A DNA stretch of 64,000 nucleotides from Syngnathus acus (Eukaryota > Chordata > Actinopteri > Syngnathiformes > Syngnathidae): the NCBI RefSeq assembly GCF_901709675.1, contig NC_051095.1, forward strand, positions 9,948,956-10,012,955, read 5' to 3'. The first letter of the stretch is position 1. Every line of letters begins with the position of its first letter. This document shows positions 55,601 to 63,839 of the stretch, piece after piece. The translations under genes and the position numbers were made by a program. The notes below the pieces were generated by a model. It worked only from the letters and a program-made list of their open reading frames with translations, did not search any database and was not told where the DNA came from.

Positions 55601-56084
55601 TTTTAACTAAAATGAATGAAGGCAGATGAGTCTTTCATGACCAACCTTATTTTCTTAAATTTACTTTTACTTTAAATTTATCCTAAAATTTAATTACGTG
55701 GTCAGATTATTTTTATTTCTTGGATTAATTAATTACATACAAGTTTTTGCATTCATTTATATTTTAAAATTATTCAATAATAAATCTAAAGCTCTTGATG
55801 TTAGCATTAGCTCAGGTTTTGTTCACAGAAACAGTTTATACATGCAGAAAACCTGGGGAAATTCTGAGCAATACTTTTTTGACCCTCGTGGGATGGCCTT
55901 TGACTTCACCTTTTGTGTCATACTTCTTTTCTGTGCGATTAAGTCATAAAATTCTACAATTTCAAATCCTTTCACATTCAGTTTTCTGTTCACGCTACTT
56001 CCAAAGCTTGAGCTCGCTTGGAATGTTTTGATAACTTTCATCTCTTCTCTCTCTTCTTTTCATGGCTCCTAGGAATGCAATAAG
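20946..56084 (+). CDS. rapgef2: Rap guanine nucleotide exchange factor 2 (PDZ-GEF1), 5' part, long N-terminal isoform
   Basis: Exchange factor that activates Rap1 and Rap2 at membranes and junctions. Coding exons in the window: 20946-21020, 39099-39169, 40076-40132, 43973-44056, 50638-50713, 52080-52247 and a 12-nt microexon at 56073-56084. Together they give 181 residues in one frame, all GT-AG. They encode MASYVDNSF at the N terminus, then IVYSYLHGMEALSNLREHQ and a cyclic-nucleotide-binding-like fold (YPDDIGSCWYILLSGSVFIK, FGKRSAGSL, CIVLEPSEMIVV), then a basic QSRRRFRKI segment. This is the N-terminal extension of the long isoform. The second cNBD, RasGEF-N, PDZ, RA and CDC25 domains lie beyond the window. 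rapgef6 has a related N terminus, but the residues and the spmip2/ppid neighbours fit rapgef2. Confidence 0.95.
23570..23587. repeat. C homopolymer, 18 bp
   Basis: Uninterrupted C run on the plus strand in rapgef2 intron 1. It is paired 220 bp later with a G run of similar length. Confidence 0.85.
23808..23827. repeat. G homopolymer, 20 bp
   Basis: Uninterrupted G run. With the C run at 23570-23587 it forms an inverted homopolymer pair that could fold, or that could collapse in sequencing. Confidence 0.85.
26890..26992. repeat. Decayed tandem repeat, four units of about 25 bp
   Basis: Four successive units share a GTAGAT...TGTAAAA core, each followed by an A run and TGG or TTG. Unit length varies from 23 to 28 bp because of the A runs. 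Confidence 0.65.
28207..29114 (+). mobile_element. Non-autonomous hAT DNA transposon with exact 8-bp target duplications
   Basis: The element is 908 bp. Its ends are inverted copies of TAGGGATGCACCGAAA. It is flanked on both sides by the identical 8 bp ATACATAC (28199-28206 and 29115-29122), the target length typical of hAT. Sub-terminal TTCGG/CCGAA words are dense at both ends. Only the N-terminal zinc-finger part of a transposase gene remains inside. The intact duplications suggest a fairly recent insertion. Confidence 0.9.
28379..28609 (+). pseudogene. Truncated hAT transposase, BED-type zinc finger only
   Basis: 76-residue open frame starting MSAVWTDFTLSE. It shows the BED finger pattern: a CKTC pair (ICKTCNAEISRGG) followed by HHLKSKHPD carrying the two histidines. 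The dimerisation and RNase H-like catalytic regions of hAT transposases are absent, and the frame stops shortly after a basic TQKRKL stretch. It could bind transposon ends but cannot catalyse transposition. Confidence 0.8.
31102..31114. promoter_or_regulatory. Perfect RFX X-box palindrome in rapgef2 intron 1
   Basis: GTTGCCTAGCAAC is a perfect inverted repeat fitting the X-box consensus with a one-base spacer. A homeobox-like ATTAATTAG follows about 30 bp later (31143-31151). A candidate enhancer core, from motif only. Confidence 0.4.
31731..32181 (+). mobile_element. 5'-truncated LINE 3' end with exact 14-bp target duplication
   Basis: The insertion is about 450 bp and is bracketed by the identical sequence TGGTTGATTATTTC (31717-31730 and 32182-32195). 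It ends with a GGAT tetranucleotide tail. The frame 31731-32150 encodes the last part of an ORF2 polyprotein: ELWVVTERTRSRIQAAEMSF, then ERSQMRWLGHLIRM, RPRGRPRTRWRDYVSRLAW and the PPRPDPG end. These blocks are typical of a very common fish LINE (Rex1/L2-like; clade not settled here). The frame is open to its stop, so the copy is young. Confidence 0.9.
39099..39169 (+). CDS. rapgef2: rapgef2 coding exon 2
   Basis: 71 nt, phase 0 in, phase 2 out. Encodes DLEIVYSYLHGMEALSNLRE. Acceptor follows a T run; donor gtgggc. Confidence 0.95.
39170..40075. other. rapgef2 intron 2, with (CA)n microsatellite
   Basis: About 900 nt. The (CA)n run with G interruptions is at 39500-39542, and a nine-base G run is near 39645. 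Nothing else recognised. Confidence 0.75.
40076..40132 (+). CDS. rapgef2: rapgef2 coding exon 3
   Basis: 57 nt, phase 2 in and out. Encodes IMCETVRYERHEANEVLY; donor gtaagt, acceptor CTGCAG. Confidence 0.95.
41328..41450. repeat. Diverged dispersed repeat, copy 1
   Basis: The pattern CCCTGGAA...AAAATGG...CAAAATGGC...TCATGGGT...GTGTATGTTGCCATG recurs in intron 7 (60600-60720, 60900-61010 and 62700-62830). The words come in the same order but at reduced identity. Confidence 0.55.
43592..43622. repeat. (CAAT)n microsatellite
   Basis: About seven perfect tetranucleotide units. Confidence 0.85.
43973..44056 (+). CDS. rapgef2: rapgef2 coding exon 4
   Basis: 84 nt, phase 2 in and out. Encodes PDDIGSCWYILLSGSVFIKE and MFLPRS, the beta-strand core of the first cyclic-nucleotide-binding-like domain. 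Confidence 0.95.
45040..45245. repeat. Decayed minisatellite with TTTGTCTTTTTT core
   Basis: Three to four imperfect units each contain a TTTGTCTTTTTT word followed by a GTGCAACATCAGT-like word. The same words build the larger array at 46860-47390. Confidence 0.5.
46860..47390. repeat. Decayed minisatellite, unit about 50-65 bp
   Basis: At least seven imperfect units of the type (A/G)GGAAAGTGCAACATCAGTA followed by TTTGTCTT and a T-rich spacer. The 3' units (47200-47370) are the best preserved. Confidence 0.6.
50638..50713 (+). CDS. rapgef2: rapgef2 coding exon 5
   Basis: 76 nt, phase 2 in, phase 0 out. Encodes FGKRSAGSLRRGCECIVLEP and SEMIVV; donor gtgagt. Confidence 0.95.
50714..52079. 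other. rapgef2 intron 5
   Basis: About 1.4 kb. It contains a GC-richer segment (about 51040-51200), an X-box-like GTTGTCATGGTAGC at 51384-51397 and a T23 run at 51939-51961 just before the exon 6 acceptor. No exon recognised. Confidence 0.65.
52080..52247 (+). CDS. rapgef2: rapgef2 coding exon 6
   Basis: 168 nt, phase 0 in and out. Encodes VDYMDENEEYF, the basic segment SRRRFRKINQKGERQTI and the end PMARGYHT; donor gtgagt. Confidence 0.95.
52657..54383. mobile_element. 1.7-kb foldback (near-palindromic) transposon-like element
   Basis: The outer ends are inverted copies beginning CCGTAATTTTCGGACTATAA, flanked by TA on both sides, which would fit a 2-bp TA target duplication. Sub-terminal repeats of GCGACTTATACTC-type words follow. 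Most of the left arm (from about 52850) is matched in inverted order by the right arm (to about 54100), including AT-rich and CpG-rich blocks. No transposase frame is present. The arms differ near the ends, so the copy is internally rearranged. The terminal word is widespread in fish genomes; I could not name the superfamily with confidence. Confidence 0.75.
53152..53803. mobile_element. Inner inverted-repeat element nested at the palindrome centre
   Basis: It begins TGTAGCGTTAAC and ends with its exact inverse GTTAACGCTACA. The perfect inverted repeat runs 63 bp inward (to about 53214 and from about 53741). An ATAT word flanks each side. The interior is very CpG-rich. The left half carries a roughly 118-bp unit twice in tandem (about 53280-53397 and 53398-53516), while the right half carries it once, inverted. 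This could be a separate insertion into the outer foldback, or simply its central part. Confidence 0.6.
56073..56084 (+). CDS. rapgef2: rapgef2 12-nt microexon (ECNK)
   Basis: A long pyrimidine tract and TAG precede GAATGCAATAAG, which is followed by gtacca. The 12 nt are phase 0 on both sides and encode ECNK. In the mammalian long isoform the residues after the RGYHT end of the preceding exon are ECTK, so the position, phase and sequence all fit. It was too short for any ORF scan. Confidence 0.8.
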
Positions 56085-57439
56085 GTACCATACATTTCAC
56101 TATTAATCATGTTGTGTGTGTCGTGTTTGTGTTCCCTAGCTGTATGTTCTTAGCACCTTTTCATAAATACCTTCCATTCCATCCAGCTAGATAAACCAGC
56201 TCTCCGCTTTTACTGGAATAAAAAATGTCCACCCATTCGTCGCAGCCGCTACGTGATCTGCCGCGATCGCTCGAATATGAGAACGGATGGCGACGACACG
56301 CTTGCATGGCTCGTGGCGGCCTGTAAATGGCGAGATAATAGCGGCCGTTTAGCTGATTGAGGCACGTCGAAATTGTTTTTTATGTCTTGAGGCTGTGAGT
56401 GTTGCGAGCTATATGTGGGTGTGGTTACAGCGTGCGACCAATTGTGGCCATCCAAACTTGATGCAGCTGTTTAATGGATGCTTTTATGGTTGATTTTTAT
56501 ATGTTGGAAAACACTCAATGTGAAAATGTTTGTGCTGAATATGAGCCCACAACCAGAATTTAGTTAGTTCTTATGAATGTCTATCATTACCATTTTAGTT
56601 TGAAGCTGCCATTTTGGGCAGGTTCTAATGGCCCTTTTCAAACTCAGCCCCAATCAGTAGTTTCTACAATAGCATCAATGCTAAATTACCATCATCCTAT
56701 AATTACGACTTTTATAAACATCATTGTCAAGTCTCACATCGTCGTTTATAGAGGTGTCTGGCGCCTACACCTGCTGTGAGACTGTCGACAACAAATCCAC
56801 CGCTGCTCTATTTTTAGCCGCGTCCTTTGTGACCAACCTGGGCACGGCTCGCATACAAAAGGCGACACCGGCTTGAATATACGGCGGAGGAAGTGCTTGG
56901 CTGTGAAAAGCAGTGTGATTGATCCGTGCTTTTCGTCATGTGATGCCAAACTAAAAATATAGAAGGTGTCTCCTGTACGGTGTGTGGCATCATATATTTT
57001 CGTGTCAAATTTGCTAAAATATGCAGATGCTCCTCCCTACACCCTACCGCCGTTTATGCTTATTTATAGCACACCATCAAACATTAAAGCCAGGATAGAA
57101 ATAGAACCGATATTTTTGGATGAGTGCCAAAAATGCAAATGAGGGGAGGGGGTTTTACTGCAATTCGGCATCCATTTCGTCTCCCACCGCGCCGGCCTGA
57201 CATTTGACGTGTGTTTCATGTTGCCGTTGACATTCAGCTGCTTTTTTTTATTATTATTAACTGCAATGTATTTTCAAAAAGCTTGTCAGATGACATTTAT
57301 TGAGTCGATTTTAGGGGACGGGGGGGACAATCACACTGCTGTTATGGCACAATTGTTAGATATGTTAGGCATGATTTGGCGTCTTACAGTTGTTGGAATA
57401 ACATTTAAAAATACAAGTAGCTATTGTATTCACATCAGG

Positions 57440-58080
57440 CATTGCGCAGTACTGTGAATGTTCGCGACAAACAGTAGTTACTATATTGTGAGTGTTAATT
57501 GCATCATGAATAGTACACGGAATTGGATGTAGAACACTAAGTTTACTGTATAAGCAGGTAAGAGTGAACAACAGCAGGAATAGTCAGCAGCATTTTATGA
57601 AATGTAGCTAAAAATAATACTGTTCGTGTCAGGTATCAATGAAGAATCTATAATTTTTATGTGGGGAATTTCATGAACACCAACAGGGCTATCAGCAGTC
57701 TCATGACAATCTTTACACTATACTTTGGGCAAGAATAGTCAGCAGCAATGGATTGTATGCGACAATCAAACTATCAATATATCAAGAAAGGGTCTATAGA
57801 TAAGCACTTGAGAATTAAATAAACACCACCGCTTTTAGATTACATATAGAGAAGAGATGTGAACGGGAAGAGCAGCAAGAATAATCAAAAGCACTTAGCA
57901 AAAACCTATACATAGGCACCACATAGTATCCATGCAGTTCAGGATTAAATATACACCAGCAATTTTTACATGCAGTAAGACTAGTCACTAACATCATAAA
58001 GATAAATATGCACGTACCAAGAAGGTATTATATAGATGAGCAGTTGAGAATGAAGCAAACTACTGCAGTTTATATTAATA
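57440..58080. repeat. Decayed tandem array, unit about 130-170 bp
   Basis: Four imperfect units share, in order, a CAGCAAGAATAGTCA word, an AGCACTT word, a TATCAAGAA..GGTCTATA word and a TGAGAATTAAATAAACACCA word. Best seen at 57545-57600, 57730-57840, 57870-57965 and 58010-58075. Confidence 0.5.
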
Positions 58081-59375
58081 TTTGCTCTATTGCTCAAATT
58101 TCCCATTGCTACTTGTTGCCGTGACTAATAGTTGTGCTTCATTGAGCCCATTGCATTGGTTAAACATTGCATTGTTTAACCACAATAGTTAAGTCATCCT
58201 TGTCTCAGTTAAGTCTAGAACATTTTGCCCCGAGCAAAGCTAAACGACGTCCGCTTCGTGACCTAAGCACACCTTGTTCCGCAACCCCAATCGGAAGCTT
58301 CTAGTTACATGTTAACCTCAAACGCGACGGCTCGGAACTACCTGCCCGTGTGGATGATTAATGCTACCAGGCGGGTCGTGCGTTTGCCCCCGCCGTCAAC
58401 CTGCGAAGGGGCAAACCAAAAAAAACTAGCAGTCTGTACTAGTGCTGATTATTTCCAGGCAATGGCAGCGTGATGAATGAAGCGGTCCCTGGGGGACGGG
58501 ACGCAGCCTGGTTATTACGTCGTCTTTCTTGCGCTAACAGCGCTATTTAGATGTGTACTTGCGAGCGTTACATAACCACAAATCTTTGCTTTTGAGGGCC
58601 TTAACATGCCCAGAAATGTTTGATGTAGGTTGTAGAATGTTATTGTGTGATTCATGTTCTGGTTAGTTTGTCCAGTCGGTCTGTCAAAGCACTCCATAAA
58701 CATGTTTTTCCCCCCCCAATATATTATTACGTATACCATACTAGAGCTCACAATAAACCCTGTTTAGAGAATTCACCCAAATGAGCCCCAGTTGGATGCA
58801 AATATTCTAGTCAAATTAATTCTCTCGGTTTGTTAGCAGGAATATATCAAAAGTTGCTGTAAACGTACAAGATAGGGAAACAGATTTGGTCAGGGCTCAT
58901 TCATGTCTGAATATTATTTCTTTACTTTCAAAACGTTAGTGATTCCCGCGTCTCCGTTAGATTTCGCCTCATTAAAATCAAAATTCCTTTTTACGCAGGT
59001 GTTGTTTTGGCACCTCATCTTCTTCCGTATAAACCAATAAGATAACGTTGGAGGTAATAAAACTAAACGTACTCACTTGCACGGTAGAACACTGCTTCAA
59101 GACACTTATTACTGTACATGGTGATTTGTAATTCTTGTAATTTTGTGTTTGAGTTATCAAACAATTTCGCAATGATCGGCCTAAAATCACTGTCAAAAAC
59201 TCACATTTATGTATGTAGCGTCAGGTTTAGCATGTAGCGTCTGTTAAGTATCTACATACTACGTTGTTCAAATTTGGCAGCAGTCAAGAGCCAGACTGGG
59301 ATCACACAACTGACTACCCAAGTGTCATATTTTTCATCACTGTCTCTTCCTCTTCACATTTAACCGGTGGTTAAT

Positions 59376-59402
59376 CACACACACACACACACACACACAC
59401 AT
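59376..59402. repeat. (CA)n microsatellite
   Basis: About 13 perfect CA units. Confidence 0.85.
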
Positions 59403-59590
59403 GCAGATACGCAAGCCATCTGAGAACCTGAGCTCTTTTTTGTTATGGTTTGAAGCATTACATCATGGTGAGGGGAGGTGGGGGAGCTAAGGGGGACAGC
59501 GAGCTGCACCCCCTTCCCCCAATCTGCAAATGTCGGCTAGCCAGGCTTTGTTACAATGAACAGGAACAATAACAGGGCTTTTTTTGTTGT

Positions 59591-59613
59591 TTGTGTGTGT
59601 GTGTGTGTGTGTT
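59591..59613. repeat. (TG)n microsatellite
   Basis: About 10 TG units followed by a short (AT)n. Confidence 0.85.
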
Positions 59614-60229
59614 TTATATATATATTTCAATGAATGAAATTGTTAACTTATTAACATCCATCCATTTACTTGGCAATTCTTGAAAATGACAGTTTTGTCA
59701 TCCTTTAGATACATTGGTTTAATTAAAATGGTCAAAATCCACAACATTTCGGTCAGTAACAAATTAAGCAGAGTGATTTGTGTTTTTCCAAAACGACATT
59801 TACAACGACCTACACACCTACTTTCAAACAACGATCAACATTTTTGCACACTTTCTGACTTGTGAAACACCAAACCAGTCACTGAATTAGAATTGTTTGT
59901 GCATTTTCTGCACCCTCAATTTCTAATAATTTTCTGTTCTGGAATAAAGGGATAGAAACTTATATTGTTTGTGACAGTGACAGTCTTATCCTTAAAGGGG
60001 GATTAATTTTGACACTAAATATGAAAACTTGATGTGACGTTGCGTGGTGATGGCTGGCTCACTGTGATATTGTATTCTTGTCGTGTGGGACGTTTCACTT
60101 CGGCATTCGGCAAAAGCTTGATGTTGGAAAATAGGCTCTGAAACACTGTGTTTTGCATTAACCCAAGTTCTATATCTATCCTTGCTCTTATGATGTAGTA
60201 TGTGCTCAGACGTTTTGGGCCTTTCCACC

Positions 60230-60470
60230 ATTTTGTTACCTCTGTCAGTGGCCATTTGTTTTGGGGAAAACTCATTTCCATGAAAGGGGTGGATGGGACA
60301 TCAGCCAACGAAAATCCATTCAATTTTGGTGCGCATCCAGAAAGTTTTAGACTTGTTAACAGTGAGAGACGTGCCTTGTTTAAGCAGTAAAAAAAAGTAG
60401 CTTGGTGCCGATCCAAATTGGGATCGCTTCGCCTTGGCGGAGGTCTGCACTGTACTGATTGGCCGTCTCG
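60230..60470. repeat. Possible interspersed teleost repeat remnant
   Basis: Words such as CATTCAATTTTGGTGC, and at the end CTTGGCGGAGGTCTGCACT, are very common in fish genomes as part of a dispersed repeat. Boundaries and class are uncertain. Confidence 0.35.
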
Positions 60471-60599
60471 AAGACCTCGTTAGCATTCGCAATGTCAAAA
60501 GGACCCCGTTCTACATCTCTCATCAGTGTATGTGGTTCAATCAGAAGGTTCTTCATGCCTCTCTTTTTAAGACTAAATAGCTAAAACCTCTTGAAGGAC

Positions 60600-61010
60600 T
60601 CCCTGGAGATGACCGAAATCAATCTAAAATGGTTGTTTCAATTCAAAATGGCAGATTCATGTCATTCTGTTCATGGGTTCTTCAGACTTTTATGGGTGTA
60701 TGTCGTCATGACAGACACGCCGTGATTTATCAAAAATGCAAAGTTACTGGATTAGATATCTGTTTATTAAACGTTTCTGCCTTATTATACCTAAATGCAG
60801 CAATGGGAATATTCCGGATTGAAGATCACTCATCTGTCGAGTGTCCGTTGTTCAAATTTTGTAGCAATTGGACAAAATTGCTAGGACAAGTTCATCTTTG
60901 AAGGAACCCTAGAAATGCCAAGCCTCACCCTAAAATGGTCTCTTGGAACCAAAGTGGCAGATTTACTTTGTCTTGTTGAGACTTTCTTGTGGGTTTACTT
61001 ATGATAGGAA
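60600..61010. repeat. Diverged dispersed repeat, two adjacent copies
   Basis: Copy at 60600-60720 and a second at about 60900-61010, separated by a block with the words ATTGGACAAAATTGCTAGGAC. The order of words matches the copy at 41328-41450 and a fourth at 62700-62830. Confidence 0.55.
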
Positions 61011-61379
61011 TATTTGGCAAATTTCATGTACCTCAATAAAACTGAAAACTAGTTCTACTCGGGGGAGCGGATTTTTAAGAAAATCCCAAAATCCTGGGAG
61101 TGCTAATTTAGAGATAATTGTATTATAGAGAGTCGTCGAACTGTGTTACAAACTATGTTGCAGTATTTATTGACATTCAAATTCGGCTCTCACAAAATAC
61201 ATATATTTTGAAAGAGCCTCCGAAATGCTCAAATATATATTTGAATGAACCTCGGAAATGCTCAAACTGAGCTTCAAACGGCTGCCGACGGGGACAAATG
61301 TTGTCCCCCATTTTTGGACCCGCCAATTCTGGCTGACGGAAGAAGCGAGGTGACACTTTTCTCCCAGTCTACCCTCCCA

Positions 61380-62130
61380 GTCCCCTCCCACTTGGCTGTT
61401 TCCGTTGCCACGGCAACAGTTGCCTCCCGGAGGGTGTGCAAAGCAGTGACGGGAGGGGCCGGTTGCCAGGACGACCCCAGCTGAGAGGCAGAGTGACATC
61501 ATTGCTCCTTGCAAAAATTATTTTATACTGAGCTCCTTTTTAAGCACCTGATTTTTTTTTTTACTTTTTTCATTGTTGCCATGACAACCGTCTCCAACCA
61601 AGAGACGTAATGGAGCCCACTCTGCTTTCTCCTTCTTCCGTATCGGCTCCTCTTTCCATCCCTTCTGTCTGGGGGCGTCCGTAAGGAAGGAGGCGCTTAA
61701 AATACTAACCCCATCACCCCTCCTCCTCCTTCCCACTTCACCACAGCCGCCATCCCCTCCTCCACCAGTGACACACATGAACCCACCCACCCAACCATCC
61801 ACCCCCCGTGCTGGCAAACAAACCGCTGGCTTTTTTTCTTTTCCTTTTTTTAATGTTTTTTTATTTTAGAAGGATGCTCCATTCTCCCGTCGCCATGGAG
61901 GTGAGGCGGCAGAGGCAAAGCAGTGACTGAAAGACGTTTTTTTCTTTTTCACCTCAATGCTTCCCACTCATTATTTTTGGGAGGTATTTTCTCCGGACTG
62001 GATTTTAACGTTGTCGATTTGGAGCGTCTAATCTAGCGGATACTCCCTTCAGGGAGGGGGGGGGGGGGGGCAACAGGGGGAGATGTTAGATTTTGGTACA
62101 TTTTGAGCCCCGGAGAGGACTGTTATCACC
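61380..62130 (+). promoter_or_regulatory. Second rapgef2 promoter region
   Basis: GC-richer sequence upstream of the alternative start. It holds a perfect X-box palindrome GTTGCCACGGCAAC at 61404-61417 and a near-perfect one, GTTGCCATGACAAC, at 61575-61588. A G16 run lies at 62055-62070, close to the start codon. Where transcription begins cannot be told from sequence. Confidence 0.5.
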
Positions 62131-62196
62131 ATGAAACCGTTAGCAGCAGCAGCGGTAGACAGCAATGGAGTGCCATGCCAGCAGGATAAAACGCCG
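62131..62196 (+). CDS. rapgef2: rapgef2 alternative first coding exon (MKPLA isoform)
   Basis: The ATG in the context TCACCATGA starts a 66-nt frame, MKPLAAAAVDSNGVPCQQDK then TP, ending in a gtgagt donor at phase 0. The canonical mammalian RAPGEF2 isoform starts MKPLAIPAN and has QQEK near the same junction, so this is the fish form of that first exon. Phase 0 matches the microexon at 56073-56084, so both isoforms can join the same downstream exon. Confidence 0.9.
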
Positions 62197-62699
62197 GTGA
62201 GTAGCAGCGCGATGCCGACGTCCGGCCGCGTCCTTGACCCTCCCCTCGTTGGGGAACGAGGCCGGTGCAGCCTGGGATGTGTGTCAGTGTGTTGTAGTAG
62301 AAACGGACACCATGTGCTTTTCTGTTACGCGGCCACGCACGTCATTCATAGCCGTTTTTAGGGAGGTGGCAGGAATGCAAGATCAAAATGCTGATATCAT
62401 GCACTTTTGGTGGTATACATTTTTTCTGATTTTATCCAAGCAATGGTAGGCTAATTATTACACTCAAAGATCCCTGTTTACCCTTCTCTAGTGCAAAGAT
62501 GGTAGGTAGGTAGCTAAGGTGTGAAAAAGCAGCAGGGGAAAAAAGCAGAACCTTCAAAGACACCACCCCAAGTGACAAGGCGCTTCTCACTTCAAGGTAC
62601 AAGCATGCCAGTTAAACCTATCCAAAAAAATTACAACCTACTTGTGACTGAGCACATTTCAGTCGAACTGACAGTGACTCAAATTGGGGAATAACATGA

Positions 62700-62830
62700 C
62701 AAAATTGATAGGACAATTTTATCTTTGAGCAACCTTTGGAAATAGACCTAATGAGGTTAAAATGGCAGATTCAAAAGAAAATAGCAGACTTTCTGGGCAT
62801 GGTTCCTCTCGTAATAGACATGCCTACCCA
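62700..62830. repeat. Diverged dispersed repeat, copy 4
   Basis: Shares AAAATTGATAGGACAA, CTTTGGAAAT, AAAATGGCAGATTC and GCATGG words in order with the copies at 60600-61010. Confidence 0.5.
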
Positions 62831-63839
62831 GCATATTGTTGCTCAGTCAAAGTGTCTTCAGGAGGCTGAATTGTCAAAGAAGCTGCTTCATTATAGTCTT
62901 CTTTTTGATGGTGAGGCATCAAACTTTGACATCATGCTCCGCCCATATGCAAATCTATCTTCATTTGGTTCAAATTCGGTAGCAAGGGTACTCTAACTGT
63001 CTAACTTGAGGTACTTGTGATAGTCAAATTTCATGTTGCTAAGTGAAATTAGATCCTGGGGCACAATTTTAAAGCTATCATGCTAGAAGGCTGGCGTAGC
63101 CCACTATGTGTGTCAATGTTGTAGGAAACGTACACCATGTGCTTTTCTGTTCTGCACACACTCACATCATCTGCTTTTTAAGAAAAGTGCAGGCACTGGA
63201 CTGTTGCCATGGTAGTGTATACATGGCGTACATTTTGACATGTCGTAATTATAGCTACAGTAACGTATTATTTTACTCCAAGGTAACAAATTGTATATTT
63301 ATTAGTACCAATGGTGTCGAAAAGCAAAACTGTTAAAGGTGGTATAGTTAGAGTATCGAGGTATAGGTTTAGGGCCAGTGTTCCGAACGCGAGTCAAATG
63401 GTTGAAGTAAGAGTGTTTGATATCACTTCCTAACCCTTGTAAGGATTTACAATGACGGCCGTTTCCTTCCCATCAGGGTCATAGTCTGTGGTGTCGCTAT
63501 CCCTGGTGCTGAATCCTATCTGGTCCCATGCTCTGAGACCACGCGCACTTGAAGGCATTGATCTCTTGTCATTCGTCAACACCAACAACTGTGTTTGTCA
63601 CACCCAACCGCCCACGCAGGCCATAAATCCCCCACGCCCCGTATAGTGTCATGTTCACAAGCGACAACAAATCACTGTAATGGTGGCAAATGCATCATCG
63701 TCCCTGCAGTTTGTGTTTCAGAGGCTTTATGGGGCCACAAAAGCGTCTTGTATGTACGTACATTTGCGTACTGTTTTTACACAGTGTTGATAAATGGTAG
63801 TTTCCTGAACCCTGTGCATTTCATTTTTTGCACGCTGGT

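Larger units (their letters stand above)
52248..56072. other. rapgef2 intron 6
   Basis: About 3.8 kb, nearly half of it a long near-palindromic element (52657-54383). A C15 run lies near 54967-54981 and an X-box-like site on the minus strand at 55154-55167. The 3' end carries a strong pyrimidine tract leading to the microexon. Confidence 0.7.
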
